Source: Paraescarpia echinospica
Lineage: Eukaryota; Annelida; Polychaeta; Sabellida; Siboglinidae
NCBI GenBank assembly: GCA_020002185.1
Contig: CM034541.1
Coordinates: 54,059,526 to 54,123,525, forward strand
Length of the DNA stretch: 64,000 nucleotides
Direction: 5' to 3'
Shown: positions 31,501-38,487 of the stretch, one piece after another
Layout of the letters: each line of letters starts with the position of its first letter
Position numbering within the stretch: the first letter of the stretch is position 1
Position numbers and translations under genes: made by a program
The notes under the pieces: model-generated
The model's input: the letters and a program-made list of their open reading frames with translations, nothing else
What the model was told of the DNA's origin: nothing
The model's database searches: none

Positions 31501-34211
31501 CTCTCATTTTCTCACCAGTCTCTAACCCATATAAGGAAAGATTGCCCCCTTTATGACAACAAATATATAAGGTCTGATTTGTGCCTGTCTTGTGCCAACA
31601 TTGTGTTTCTGTATGTGTGATTGCATACGGCTTGCCACATTCAACAGACTCCAGTCATACACACCACTTGCCACATTCAACAGACTCCAGTCATACAAAC
31701 TGCTTGCCACATTCAACAGACTCCAGTCATGCACACTGCTTGCCACATTCAACAGACTCCAGTCATGCACACCCCTTGCCACATTCAACAGACTCCAGTC
31801 ATACACACTGCTTGCCACATTCAACAGACTCCAGTCATACACACTCCTTGCCATATTCAACAGACTCCAGTCATGCACACGGCTTGCCACATTCAACAGA
31901 CTCCAGTCATGCACACCCCTTGCCACATTCGACAGACTCCAGTCATGCACACGGCTTGCCACATTCAACAGACTCCAGTCATACACACCCCTTGCCACAT
32001 TCAACAGACTCCAGTCATGCACACCCCTTGCCACATTCAACAGACTCCAGTCATACACACTGCTTGCCACATTCAACAGACTCCAGTCATACCCACTGCT
32101 TGCCACATTCAACAGACTCCAGTCATACACACCCCTTGCCACATTCAACAGACTCCAGTCATGCACACCCCTTGCCACATTCAACAGACTCCAGTCATAC
32201 ACACCCCTTGCCACATTCAACAGACTCCAGTCATGCACACCCCTTGCCACATTCAACAGACTCCAGTCATGCACACCCCTTGCCACATTCAACAGACTCC
32301 AGTCATACACACCCCTTGCCACATTCAACAGACTCCAGTCATACACACCCCTTGCCATATTCAACAGACTCCAGTCATACACACTGCTTGCCACATTCAA
32401 CAGACTCCAGTCATACACACTGCTTGCCACATTCAACAGACTCCAGTCATGCACATCCCTTGCCACATTCAACAGACTCCAGTCATACACACCACTTGCC
32501 ATATTCAACAGACTCCAGTCATACACACTGCTTGCCACATTCGACAGACTCCAGTCATGCACACGGCTTGCCACATTCAACAGACTCCAGTCATGCACAC
32601 CCCTTGCCACATTCAACAGACTCCAGTCATACACACCCCTTGCCATATTCGACAGACTCCAGTCATACACACCCCTTGCCACATTCGACAGACTCCAGTC
32701 ATGCACACCCCTTGCCATAGTCAACAGACTCCAGTCATACACACCCCTTGCCACATTCGACAGACTCCAGTCATGCACACCCCTTGCCATATTCAACAGA
32801 CTCCAGTCATACACACCCCTTGCCATATTCAACAGACTCCAGTCATGCACACGGCTTGCCACATTCAACAGACTCCAGTCATGCACACCCCTTGCCACAT
32901 TCGATAGACTCCAGTCATGTACACTGCTTGCCACATTCAACAGACTCCATACACACTGCTTGCCACATTCAACAGACTCCAGTCATGCACATCCCTTGCC
33001 ACATTCAACAGACTCCAGTCATGCACACCCCTTGCCACATTCAACAGACTCCAGTCATGCACACCCCTTGCCACATTCAACAGACTCCAGTCATACACAC
33101 TACTTGCCACATTCAACAGACTCCAGTCATACACACCCCTTGCCACATTCGACAGACTCCAGTCATGCACACCCCTTGCCATATCAGACTCCAGTCATGC
33201 ACACCCCTTGCCACTCCAGTCATACACACCCCTTGCCATATTCAACAGACTCCAGTCATGCACACGGCTTGCCACATTCAACAGACTCCAGTCATGCACA
33301 CCCCTTGCCACATTCGACAGACTCCAGTCATGCACACTGCTTGCCACATTCAACAGACTCCAGTCATACACACCCCTTGCCACATTCAACAGACTCCAGT
33401 CATACACACCCCTTGCCACATTCATACACACTGCTTGCCACATTCAACAGACTCCAGTCATGCACACCCCTTGCCACATTCGACAGACTCCAGTCATACA
33501 CACCACTTGCCATATTCAACAGACTCCAGTCATACACACTGCTTGCCACATTCAACAGACTCCAGTCATGCACATCCCTTGCCACATTCAACAGACTCCA
33601 GTCATGCACACCCCTTGCCACATTCGACAGACTCCAGTCATGCACACCCCTTGCCACATTCGACAGACTCCAGTCATACACACCCCTTGCCACATTCGAC
33701 AGACTCCAGTCATGCACACCCCTTGCCACATTCAACAGACTCCAGTCATACGCACCCCTTGCCACATTCGACAGACTCCAATCATGCACACCCCTTGCCA
33801 CATTCAACAGACTCCAGTCATACACACCCCTTGCCACATTCGACAGACTCGTCATGCACACGGCTTGCCACATTCAAAAGACTCCAGTCATAAAGTGTTC
33901 CTGCACGAATGTAAATCTTTGTACATAACTGCTGCATTGAAAATGTCCATGTTGAAGACGGCCTGTAGACACAACTCATTTAGTCGATCACATTTTCTGT
34001 ACAGTGATGTTTAAATTTTTAATGCTTCTATGTGCAGTTGGTATAATAAAAAAATTAAATTGTGTTAAAATCAAAAGAATTGACTTTGATCATGAAAAAA
34101 ATCTATGGCTATGTATGACCTCCTGTGCAGATTCTGCGTGTTCATGTATGACCTCCTCTGTGTCTGTTTCAGGGTGACCCGACCAGAGATGACCGGTGTT
34201 CCCTCATGTAA
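1166..34211 (+). CDS. Nuclear lamin (B-type-like), complete, 11 coding exons
   Basis: Intermediate-filament protein of the nuclear lamina that supports the nuclear envelope and anchors chromatin. Joined coding exons: 1166-1542, 14702-14834, 15439-15588, 16315-16485, 17820-17945, 23719-23939, 24987-25221, 25647-25751, 26738-26854, 30496-30618, 34173-34211. The sum is 1797 nt, or 598 aa plus stop, and all phases agree. Visible parts: Ser/Arg head with SPT at residues 29-31 (Cdk-type mitotic site); rod from about residue 38 ([20 protein letters not shown]) to about 393, ending in the intermediate-filament motif YRKLLEGEE; basic NLS RKRKR near 415-419; lamin tail domain about 447-560; penultimate FHQQGDP motif; CaaX box CSLM for farnesylation. 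The length fits invertebrate lamins, which keep the long coil 1B. The introns total about 31 kb and are full of repeats. The family call is secure; paralog naming is not attempted. Confidence 0.97.
1543..1949. other. Lamin intron 1, 5' part
   Basis: Intronic sequence between exon 1 and the first LINE fragment. Nothing else is recognisable; the open frame on the minus strand here has no known domain. Confidence 0.5.
1950..2852 (+). mobile_element. 5'-truncated non-LTR retrotransposon (reverse transcriptase C-terminal part)
   Basis: An open frame at 1967-2677 (236 aa) matches the region after the RT catalytic core of CR1/Jockey-like LINEs: [33 protein letters not shown], and WNSLPQ near the end. 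A short non-coding tail finishes in a GAAGAAGAAGAA run at about 2836-2850, typical of the 3' microsatellite tail of such elements. The frame is intact over its length, but the catalytic half is missing, so the copy is dead. It lies sense to lamin in intron 1. Confidence 0.88.
2853..5597. other. Lamin intron 1, unassigned stretch
   Basis: About 2.7 kb without a supported gene. Short open frames near 2975-3220 lack recognisable domains. I see no tRNA, rRNA or clear transposon ends. Confidence 0.5.
5598..5833 (+). mobile_element. tRNA-derived SINE, diverged copy, 3' truncated
   Basis: The tRNA-like head contains a B-box-like GAGTTCAATTC. The body shares GTGGATATTTGTGTACGAAT and TTGCAGTGTGGCTGAAT with the copies at 14375-14678 and 40918-41236. 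It lacks their 3' part (GCTTTGAGCAGTC). Confidence 0.75.
5834..6774. other. Lamin intron 1 spacer with small direct repeat
   Basis: No gene seen. A 26-base segment containing GTGTCAAACACAACTATTAC occurs twice (about 6107-6135 and 6155-6183), and a short CT run lies at 6303-6316. Confidence 0.5.
6775..8406 (-). mobile_element. 5'-truncated LINE with target-site duplication
   Basis: Minus-strand reverse transcriptase remnant. The catalytic box LFADDTTIY lies in the open frame 7577-8116, preceded by [14 protein letters not shown] near 8150. The C-terminal part continues in another frame at 7222-7521 (GPMIWNTIP), so there is at least one frameshift near 7575. The 20-base sequence GGTGACTRTATTATAGAGGT flanks the element at 6775-6794 and 8387-8406 with one mismatch. 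This fits a target-site duplication and defines an insertion of about 1.6 kb. Confidence 0.88.
8407..10215. other. Lamin intron 1, unassigned stretch
   Basis: About 1.8 kb with no recognisable gene or repeat end. The open frames at 8866-9060, 9238-9492 and 9478-9711 show no known domain. Confidence 0.5.
10222..11560. repeat. Two tandem copies of a ~0.7-kb sequence carrying a small ORF
   Basis: Copy A (about 10222-10800) and copy B (about 10940-11560) align along their length. Each contains a short ORF (10401-10583 and 11113-11310) whose products share [29 protein letters not shown] and NEKYR. Copy B carries a 6-base in-frame insertion (codons DG) relative to A. I do not recognise the protein. 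It may be part of an unclassified transposon. Confidence 0.7.
11561..13680. other. Lamin intron 1, unassigned stretch
   Basis: No gene seen. CAGTGTTTCCCCTGG at 12576-12590 resembles a hAT-type terminal sequence, but I found no matching opposite end. The sequence from 12600 to 12670 (GCCGCCTCGCCC and similar) looks repeat-derived. Confidence 0.45.
13681..13797 (+). mobile_element. SINE fragment (3' half)
   Basis: Contains TTCCCAGAGAAGTCGAGATG, GCTTTGAGCAGTC and TATATAAGAACTCACC. These match the 3' half of the SINE copies at 14375-14678 and 40918-41236. The tRNA-like head is absent. Confidence 0.75.
13798..14374. other. Lamin intron 1, GC-rich palindromic patch
   Basis: AT-rich intron interrupted at 14083-14140 by a palindromic CCGGGGGAGCATGCCCCCGG core. 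It looks like part of a dispersed repeat, but I cannot classify it. Confidence 0.45.
14375..14678 (+). mobile_element. tRNA-derived SINE immediately upstream of lamin exon 2
   Basis: Nearly full-length copy. The tRNA-like head has A-box-like GAGCAGGGGCTAGAGG and B-box GGGTTCGAATC. It is followed by the family body (GTGGATATTTGTGTATGAAT, TTGCAGTGTGGTTGAAT, GCTTTGAGCAGTC) and the end CTATGTAAGAACGTACC. It ends only about 23 bases before the exon 2 acceptor, so the branch point of lamin intron 1 probably lies inside the SINE. Confidence 0.88.
14702..14834 (+). CDS. Lamin coding exon 2 (coil 1B)
   Basis: Acceptor TGTTGTAG, donor CCAT|GTAAGT. It begins by completing a Lys codon split by intron 1 and ends in phase 0 (residue 170). 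It encodes heptad-rich [19 protein letters not shown]. The polypyrimidine tract is poor, being G/T-rich, because a SINE abuts it. Confidence 0.94.
14835..15361. other. Lamin intron 2
   Basis: Intron without a recognisable element. The open frames read through from exon 2 are spurious. Confidence 0.5.
15361..15446 (+). repeat. Triplicated exon 3 acceptor
   Basis: The junction sequence GTTGCCATAG|AAACTG of lamin exon 3 is preceded by two relatives, GTTGCTATAG|AAACGA and GTTGCTACAG|AAACAG, each with the TTGTTGAG/TGTTGAGG tract. Units are about 30-38 bases and keep an AG at the acceptor position. Confidence 0.82.
15439..15588 (+). CDS. Lamin coding exon 3 (coil 1B)
   Basis: 150 nt, phase 0 at both ends, residues 171-220. 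It encodes [20 protein letters not shown] and [14 protein letters not shown], matching the conserved lamin coil 1B. Donor CACAG|GTATGC. Confidence 0.95.
15573..15716 (+). repeat. Array derived from the exon 3 donor
   Basis: The exon end AGGTCCATACACAG|GTATGC is followed by variants such as AGGTCCACTCACAG|GTGCGC and AGGTCCACACGTAG|GTACGC, each followed by TCTAGG-like sequence. Several downstream GT donors therefore copy the true one. Confidence 0.82.
15720..16314 (+). repeat. Intron 3 array with copies of the exon 4 acceptor
   Basis: Degenerate units GAGTCACCTGGTATGTTGGT recur at 15720-15930 and 16200-16320, interrupted by ordinary intron. Several end in GTTGTAAGAGCTGAAT or GTTGTAAGAGTTGAAT. 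These copy the true exon 4 junction GTTGTAG|GAGCTGAAT. Confidence 0.78.
16315..16485 (+). CDS. Lamin coding exon 4 (coil 1B end / coil 2)
   Basis: 171 nt, phase 0 at both ends, residues 221-277. It encodes [18 protein letters not shown], close to the conserved lamin ESRLADALQELR segment. Acceptor TTGTAG, donor CGCAAG|GTCTGT. Confidence 0.94.
16486..17819. other. Lamin intron 4
   Basis: About 1.3 kb without a supported feature. The start of a TTAACCCTGCG motif at 16726 might be a terminal repeat of a TTAA-targeting MITE, but no mate was found. Confidence 0.45.
17820..17945 (+). CDS. Lamin coding exon 5 (coil 2)
   Basis: 126 nt, phase 0 at both ends, residues 278-319. It encodes [20 protein letters not shown], the conserved coil 2 segment. 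Acceptor CTTGTAG, donor TACAG|GTAATG. Confidence 0.94.
17946..18334. other. Lamin intron 5, 5' part
   Basis: No feature recognised. The frame reading through from exon 5 is intronic. Confidence 0.45.
18335..18930 (-). mobile_element. RTE-like LINE, reverse transcriptase C-terminal remnant
   Basis: The minus-strand frame 18510-18926 shows [29 protein letters not shown] and [13 protein letters not shown]. These are typical of the post-catalytic region of RTE-type endonuclease-reverse transcriptase proteins. Homology continues toward 18340 in another frame ([21 protein letters not shown]), so the copy is frameshifted and inactive. Confidence 0.88.
18931..19307. other. Spacer in lamin intron 5
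   Basis: No gene recognised between the LINE remnant and the 3' end of the DUF7869-like gene. Confidence 0.4.
19315..21753 (-). pseudogene. DUF7869-like (transposase-related) gene copy, three exons, decayed
   Basis: Minus-strand gene inside lamin intron 5. Predicted exons are 21493-21753, 20169-20876 and 19315-19774, with good GT-AG sites and an AATAAA just after the stop (19308-19313). Exon 2 encodes [68 protein letters not shown] and [11 protein letters not shown]. Exon 3 adds [24 protein letters not shown] and an RG-rich tail. From memory these are hallmarks of DUF7869-domain proteins, common in invertebrate genomes and probably transposon-linked. Damage: near 20505 a small deletion removes the expected DNC-type residues between DLHC and QNKN and shifts the frame. 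Exon 1 starts in one frame and continues as an acidic stretch in another. Family function is unproven. Confidence 0.8.
19921..19992. repeat. Three copies of a 23-bp repeat
   Basis: GTCAAGTAACACAATTATAT recurs three times in tandem inside an intron of the DUF7869-like gene. Confidence 0.85.
21823..22507. other. Spacer between DUF7869-like gene and LINE endonuclease
   Basis: About 0.7 kb. The part near 21830-22000 is the likely promoter side of the DUF7869-like gene. No other feature seen. Confidence 0.4.
22508..23140 (-). mobile_element. RTE-like LINE, endonuclease-domain remnant
   Basis: Minus-strand frames at 22810-23091 and 22505-22810 encode [62 protein letters not shown] and [16 protein letters not shown]. 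This is the apurinic-like (EEP) endonuclease with the SDH active-site motif of RTE-type LINEs. Frameshifts are present. It stops sharply at about 22508, before any reverse transcriptase. Confidence 0.88.
23145..23385 (-). mobile_element. tRNA-derived SINE (minus strand)
   Basis: On the minus strand, GAGGCCGAGTGGTTAGAG (A-box region) is followed about 40 bases later by GGTTCGAACCC (B-box), a tRNA-like order with a non-tRNA body. It is a SINE head rather than a functional tRNA because no closing acceptor stem follows. Confidence 0.7.
23386..23718. other. Lamin intron 5, 3' part
   Basis: AT-rich intron ending in the exon 6 acceptor CCCCCACCAG. No other feature. Confidence 0.45.
23719..23939 (+). 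CDS. Lamin coding exon 6 (end of rod)
   Basis: 221 nt. It encodes the C-terminal half of coil 2 through the helix termination motif: [20 protein letters not shown] and LLEGEES. Ends with two bases of an Arg codon; donor TCG|GTGAGT. Confidence 0.96.
23935..24090 (+). repeat. 59-bp array derived from the exon 6 donor
   Basis: GTGAGTGGTCTCTAGT starts at 23940 (true donor), 23999 and 24058. The bases before each, GAGAGTCG and then GAGAGTTA, copy the last exon bases. Each unit therefore presents a full donor-like site. Confidence 0.88.
24091..24986. other. Lamin intron 6
   Basis: About 0.9 kb without a supported feature, ending in the acceptor GTCATTCAG. Confidence 0.45.
24987..25221 (+). CDS. 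Lamin coding exon 7 (NLS and start of lamin tail domain)
   Basis: 235 nt. It encodes the tail linker [18 protein letters not shown], the NLS SRKRKRM, a Ser-rich stretch and the first strands of the Ig-like lamin tail domain ([20 protein letters not shown]). Donor GACAAG|GTACAT, phase 0. Confidence 0.96.
25222..25646. other. Lamin intron 7
   Basis: About 0.4 kb; no feature recognised. Confidence 0.5.
25647..25751 (+). CDS. Lamin coding exon 8 (lamin tail domain)
   Basis: 105 nt, phase 0 at both ends, residues 472-506. It encodes [20 protein letters not shown], the conserved WQLKR-type strand of the tail domain. Donor ATCACT|GTGAGT. Confidence 0.95.
25975..26740 (+). repeat. Minisatellite derived from the exon 9 acceptor
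   Basis: Units of about 23-50 bases, such as GTGTTGTAGGTGTGTAATAT followed by GAGAC, fill intron 8. They run directly into the true acceptor GTGTTGTAG|GTGTGG of exon 9. The array is interrupted at about 26060-26275 by an unrelated sequence. The long minus-strand frames here ([12 protein letters not shown] repeats) are translations of the array, not proteins. Confidence 0.9.
26738..26854 (+). CDS. Lamin coding exon 9 (lamin tail domain)
   Basis: 117 nt, phase 0 at both ends, residues 507-545. It encodes [20 protein letters not shown] and the strand [12 protein letters not shown], standard tail-domain sequence. Donor GGCGAG|GTGGGT. Confidence 0.95.
26855..27045. other. Lamin intron 9, 5' part
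   Basis: Short unassigned stretch before the composite repeat element. Confidence 0.4.
27046..30306. mobile_element. Composite repeat element with internal ~150-bp tandem units
   Basis: Starts TTTTTAGTCCTTTGGGCCGA at about 27046. The end motif AGTCCAAAGGACTTCAGGGC plus CTCTTGGCCCATTTTTA occurs at about 27846-27882 and again at 30271-30306. A second start motif follows the first end directly. This fits two adjacent copies (about 27046-27882 and 27880-30306) of one family. Inside are units of about 145-160 bp containing CTGTATTTGATTGAATC and TCTCTAATTTTGCATAGAC: two units in the first copy and three in the second. The class is unknown. The second copy encloses decayed LINE sequence. Confidence 0.7.
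28690..29890 (-). mobile_element. Decayed LINE reverse transcriptase pieces
   Basis: On the minus strand, about 29890-29700 reads [20 protein letters not shown], then [15 protein letters not shown] (RT fingers). About 28935-28700 reads [20 protein letters not shown], then in another frame [12 protein letters not shown] (catalytic YADD box). The 0.76 kb between them exceeds the usual spacing, so something is inserted. It is frameshifted and inactive. The RTE/Proto2-like class is inferred from the motifs. Confidence 0.75.
30496..30618 (+). CDS. Lamin coding exon 10 (tail C-terminus)
   Basis: 123 nt, residues 546-586. Of two in-phase donors (after 30588 or 30618), the later one is chosen. It gives EVFHQQ joined to [12 protein letters not shown], matching the FHQQGDP motif conserved near the C terminus of B-type lamins. 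Confidence 0.92.
30619..31520 (+). repeat. ~51-bp minisatellite starting at the exon 10 donor
   Basis: About 16 units such as TTGGTGTAACACTTCTCTCA followed by TTATCTCCTCACAGTCTCTA. The array begins within about 15-60 bases of the exon 10 donor. Nearly every unit ends a pyrimidine tract with CACAG, a strong acceptor-like site. Confidence 0.92.
31629..33895. repeat. 36-bp minisatellite, about 60 units, with false long ORFs on both strands
   Basis: Unit TTGCCACATTCAACAGACTC followed by CAGTCATRCACACCCC, 36 bases. The unit length is a multiple of three and lacks stops in most frames, so long open frames arise on both strands (for example 31592-33928 on + and 31522-32940 on -). These are artefacts: pure repeat translations with no domain. 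Units vary at few sites (ATA/ATG, CAACAG/CGACAG, CCCC/CTGC/CGGC). Irregular units near 32941, 33181-33215 and 33421 shift the frame. It lies in lamin intron 10. Confidence 0.95.
34173..34211 (+). CDS. Lamin coding exon 11 (CaaX box and stop)
   Basis: 39 nt: [12 protein letters not shown] then TAA at 34209-34211. CSLM is a CaaX prenylation motif; Met in the last position favours farnesylation. Acceptor CTGTTTCAG. Confidence 0.96.
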   Translation, partial: GDPTRDDRCSLM

Positions 34212-35729
34212 CCAACGTGTCAGTTCAGCACCTGGCAACCGCAGCCGTTGCTAAGGAACCGGGTGCGTTGCCAGGCAAACGTGTGGTCGGCAGCATCAGT
34301 TCACAGGGCTAATCTCATTGTAGCATGTTTGAATTGTTAGCTTAACGAAAGGCAGAACGAAAGAGTATAAAGCAAGTTTTAGTCATATGCGGTGATTCTG
34401 GTCTCCTTGTGTCGGTGTTTATGTAGACGGCCTGGATTGCACAGTTGCTTGTTTCGCTACGATGGGTTGAGAATGATATGCAGTCAGTGCCATGGATAGA
34501 CTTGATATTCACGTAATTAACACGTTTAATTTAGAATGTACTGTCAGGGACTTAGCTGCTGAAGTGTTTAGTGTGTCACGTGTTCAGAGTGGTGTAGTTA
34601 AGTTTAAGTAAGACAGTGTTTTGTGCTTTTGCCGATTGCGAGACAGGCTTGTTGTAGGTCGATTGGTGTGATTGAGTTGAGAAGCTTAGGGCTTTTATAT
34701 GACGGTAAGGCGTGTTGACCGTACAGAATACTAGGTTATTGTTAGAATGTTCATCAAACTCATTAACAAAATGTATCGTGGTAAAGATATAACACCTGTT
34801 AGAGTAGGAAGCTTCCATTTGTTTTTACCTAAAGTATATGCTGCATTTGTGTACGTCGTGTTTTGTAGCTGGGTGAAGTTGCTTGTGAAGACTTTAGTTT
34901 GCATACGTCTGATGCTCTTGTATAGGTTCGAAATAAACAGGTTAAACACGATGGCCTAGCGGTCAGCTTGCATGGGTGTGTTGGTTGAAACATTTCCACT
35001 AATTCTGTGGATCATTCCAGGAATTGATACGTGTAAGAAACAGTCTAGTTCTTGCTCTACGAACGTTTCTAACCTAATTTGAACGATCTGTGCATCGGCA
35101 CAATCGAAAACAGTACACGCACATTAATATTAGTAGCACGGCCGACCATCTTGCAAATTATTACATCGATAACTACCTACAAACAGCTTGTATTAATGTT
35201 ATTGAAGTAACATGTACGTTGCTTATATTTGATGAACGAGGTGTGATATCTACCAAAATAAAACGGTGTAATTGAATCGTGGTTCAATTTGAAAGCGAAA
35301 CAGTATGAGTTTATTGGCCGTGCAACTAATATAATTTATGATGTATCGAAATATAATTATACTTCCAAATGTGGAACATTTGTCAATCATTTAGTACCAG
35401 TTGGGGGGGTGACCACCCACCCACCTATCAGCCCCTCCAGTCCCGGTGAAAGCAGCCCCACAGATGTGGTACTAATACAATTGACTTTTAAAGACGGCAT
35501 TTATACTAAGACCACAGTTCAGTTGTTTTTATATGTTCAGGCATTGCATCACATGATGTAATTTGTTGGCATTTAAAATATCTGGTTTGTTAAGCCCAAA
35601 GATAATGTGAGAACAGGTTCAGATATGTTCATGTACATGGAATGGTCTATTTTTTACCTAACTATTTGATAGCTTCAATGTGTATACCAGATGTTATGAT
35701 ACAGATCTGTATTTTCTACTTGAAATAAA
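34212..35729 (+). other. Lamin 3' UTR region with candidate poly(A) signals
   Basis: No coding content. AATAAA occurs on the + strand at 34932-34937, 35257-35262 and 35724-35729, giving candidate 3' UTR lengths of about 0.75, 1.05 and 1.5 kb. Which one is used cannot be decided here. Confidence 0.55.
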
Positions 35730-37128
35730 GGGCATCCATCAATACGGTTGTTGCTAATGTAATCAAACAAGAAGTATAATTGTTTCCCAAAGCTTGACGT
35801 TTTGGAATATAAAGGAAGCTTTTTCACTTAGGCCTCCTAGCATAGACAATTTCTTCAAAGTCCAGTCACTAGGTGTTTCAAGGCCGTTGTCTTTCTCTTC
35901 CTGTTACAGGTTCTATGTGTACGATTGTCTGGAAATACTGGATAATGTGTGTTTGATAATCCTTCATTCTTTGCTGTATTCATTCCCCCCTTCCCAGAGT
36001 TCAAATTTTGCGTGTCCATGCCCTAACCTAATTGGACCGTGCATAGTATGTATGCCCTGCGTGAAATACTTCTCAATAACATTTCGGTGTGTCCATTTAG
36101 GACATAGTGGAACCATGCTAATCCAGGCACTGGTCCCAGCACACGGCGACCACTTATCTGGCTGAGAATGGAAGATCGAGAGAGATGTAGAGAAACAGTA
36201 AAGACAGAATGGAGTGATGTGGGCCCTTCCCTGTAAACCTCCAACAGCGAACTGGGTATTAAAGTCACACAGGATCCATTCTGGTCACACATTAGTCCAC
36301 AATAGCAGTCTAAGTTTTTATTTTTTTGTGATTTTACCTTATAACCATATCTTTCAATGTTGGTTTATTTTACTAAAAAATTGCTTGTTGGTTTATTTTA
36401 CTAAAAAAACAATCCAAAAATAATAAAAGATAAGCATTTACAAGCACAGATTGAAAAGCAATAGACAATACTTTGTTTCTCAAAATGTTGCTTTTGAAGT
36501 TTGCTTAAATTGTAGCAATACATATAAAACTACTGACGACATTTCAACAAATGAGGCATAATTTTAAAGGTGGAATCCAAAATGGCACAGAACTCAATTT
36601 CATATTTAATTGCGATTTAATACTTGCTGTGGCACGTTGCATATTATAACAAGAAACTATATACATATGTTGTGTTCCAAAACACCGCCCGTTCCTACCA
36701 ATACGTGGTTTGGGAATTTTAAAACTCCAAAAACCACACCCAATACCCGAAGTCAACTGACGTTACACGGTTGCCAAGGTATTTTATTGCCCACCATCTG
36801 CCCGGTTCTGATAGCCATGACTATCAATACCTGTTCCACTTGATATGTGATGCCACTGTATCAATTTATATTCCCCTCAAAACAAACATGATACAATTCA
36901 AATGTCCATAATTCTACTGAGAATGGATATAAGCACAACATTGTGTAACTGGAAGAAATGATCAATGAAATTTCAAGTGATTTAATATTTGAATGTGATG
37001 TCATAAATATTCCATGTATATAATTCATCATGGATCATGGATCACATATCTGACAGGGTTAACTGCAAATGGCGACAACACCTTAACAAGTCAAGTTGAC
37101 CAGACCTTCAGGCATGTTTGTGCGACAG
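35730..37128. other. Region between the 3' ends of lamin and KNOP1
   Basis: The two genes converge here. A TTTATT at 36783-36788 (AATAAA on -) is a candidate KNOP1 poly(A) signal. GTTTATTTTACTAAAAAA occurs twice at about 36360-36410. No gene seen. Confidence 0.5.
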
Positions 37129-38487
37129 TTAGTCATCAAACTTGATTGATTTTGAAGATGTTCTATCGATGTAAAACTTTTTGTTCTCACCAGGTGGCGC
37201 TGTGTACCCGAGGCCACCCCCACACTGCCGGTTCACGATATGACTCATTGCATTATCAAACTGTGTCTCAAGTGTTTTGTTTAAAAGCGTCTCTTTGTCG
37301 CCACTGAGAGCACTGTTAAATGTCCCACTGGTCGCCTTCTGGCCAGAGCTAGCCTTGAAGCCACCGAGCAAACGGAAGAACTTGTTCTGTCGATCGCCTG
37401 TAGCAAGTTCCGCCGTTCCCCACTGGCCAAGGAAACGAGGATTAGCGCCATCTGGTGCTGTGTTGTTGGTTGGTATGGTGGCGGGTGACACATCAACTCC
37501 TTGATCACTGGGGCTGTCTGTGCAGGGTGATGCTACGACACTCTGGTCAGCTTCTCTACGTTTCTTCTTCCTCTTCTTCACAACCTGAATCTCCGCACCA
37601 TCGTTTGGTGGAGACGTACTAGATGATCTCGTGTCTTTATCACACTGTTTGTGTTTCTTTTCTTTCTTTGACTTCTTAACATTCCAGTCAGTTGGTGCTA
37701 CTTCCAACTTGATGCCAGCTGAGCTGTCTTCTGTCTTTCTCTTCTTTTTCTTCTTCACTTTGCTGCCAGTCATTTGTGTTGAACTGGAACTGAAATTGAC
37801 GTCCCCATTTTCATGTTTGTGTTTCTTTATTCTAGTGTGTTCAGTTTCATTCTCTGATTCATCTGCAACCCTCTTGTTTTTCTTTTTCTTGTGAGTGCTG
37901 CAGTCTTCATTGTTTGCCTCCACTTCCACATTACACCCACCTCCAGCACTTAGTTTGTGTGTCTTTGAGTTGGTTTGTTCAACATCACTCGGTGACTCTT
38001 CTGCAACGTGTTTCTTGTGCTTCTTCTTTCTACAAGTGCTCTCTTCCCTTGTCTTCCCCTCACTAGAGTCACCCTTCGTACTGTTCTTTGTGTCAGCTGG
38101 AACTACACCCAATATGCTTTCATGCCCACTCTCTCTGCTTTCCCCGCTCTCCCCTACTTGTACAAGGTCTGTTTGCTGTTTCTTCTTTTTGTTTTTCTTT
38201 TTCTTCTTTAAAATGGGACTTTCTTCCACATCAATATCTCCAGTGTCACTGTGGCCATGTTTAATTTTCTTTGTATGTTTCTTCTTCTTATTCACTGCGA
38301 CAGGGAGTTGGACGTCTTGGTCTTGCAAGGTCCTCTCCACATTCTTTTTCTTCTTATGTTTGTGCTTGGCTGTTACTTTCTGTGACCCAGCAGTAGCCTC
38401 TTCTTCACCAACACTCAACTGGTCTTTCACCTCAGAATCCTTGTGTTTACTTTTACATTTCTTTTTCTTCTTTGTAACTTCTTCCAT
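37129..38487 (-). CDS. KNOP1: Lysine-rich nucleolar protein 1 (KNOP1) homolog
   Basis: A single-exon minus-strand frame gives 452 aa from the ATG at 38487, close to the usual length of about 458. Most of the protein is low-complexity with repeated KKKK/KHKK clusters between acidic Ser-rich segments. The diagnostic part is the C-terminus: FLGQWGTAELATGDRQNKFF then RLLGGFK (SMAP-type motif), a conserved FDNAMSH segment, GGGLGYTAPP, and the terminal FYIDRTSSKSIKFDD. The family is nucleolar; its precise role is poorly defined. The frame stays open a few codons upstream, and GCAG at 38503-38506 could be an acceptor, so a short 5' exon is possible. It is head-to-tail with DDX49. Confidence 0.9.
   Translation of the reverse strand: MEEVTKKKKKCKSKHKDSEVKDQLSVGEEEATAGSQKVTAKHKHKKKKNVERTLQDQDVQLPVAVNKKKKHTKKIKHGHSDTGDIDVEESPILKKKKKNKKKKQQTDLVQVGESGESRESGHESILGVVPADTKNSTKGDSSEGKTREESTCRKKKHKKHVAEESPSDVEQTNSKTHKLSAGGGCNVEVEANNEDCSTHKKKKNKRVADESENETEHTRIKKHKHENGDVNFSSSSTQMTGSKVKKKKKRKTEDSSAGIKLEVAPTDWNVKKSKKEKKHKQCDKDTRSSSTSPPNDGAEIQVVKKRKKKRREADQSVVASPCTDSPSDQGVDVSPATIPTNNTAPDGANPRFLGQWGTAELATGDRQNKFFRLLGGFKASSGQKATSGTFNSALSGDKETLLNKTLETQFDNAMSHIVNRQCGGGLGYTAPPGENKKFYIDRTSSKSIKFDD

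Noticed and set aside
31629..33895. CRISPR array
   Set aside because: The repeats are directly adjacent with no unique spacers, and the context is an animal intron.
31522..33928. Very long open frames on both strands (up to 778 codons) as repeat-protein genes
   Set aside because: They are translations of a 36-bp minisatellite in a lamin intron. All frames stay open because the unit is a multiple of three and has few stops; no domain, start context or splice support.
34945..34995. tRNA-like segment (TGGCCTAGCGGTCAGC)
   Set aside because: Resembles an A box, but no B box or cloverleaf follows; it lies in the lamin 3' region.
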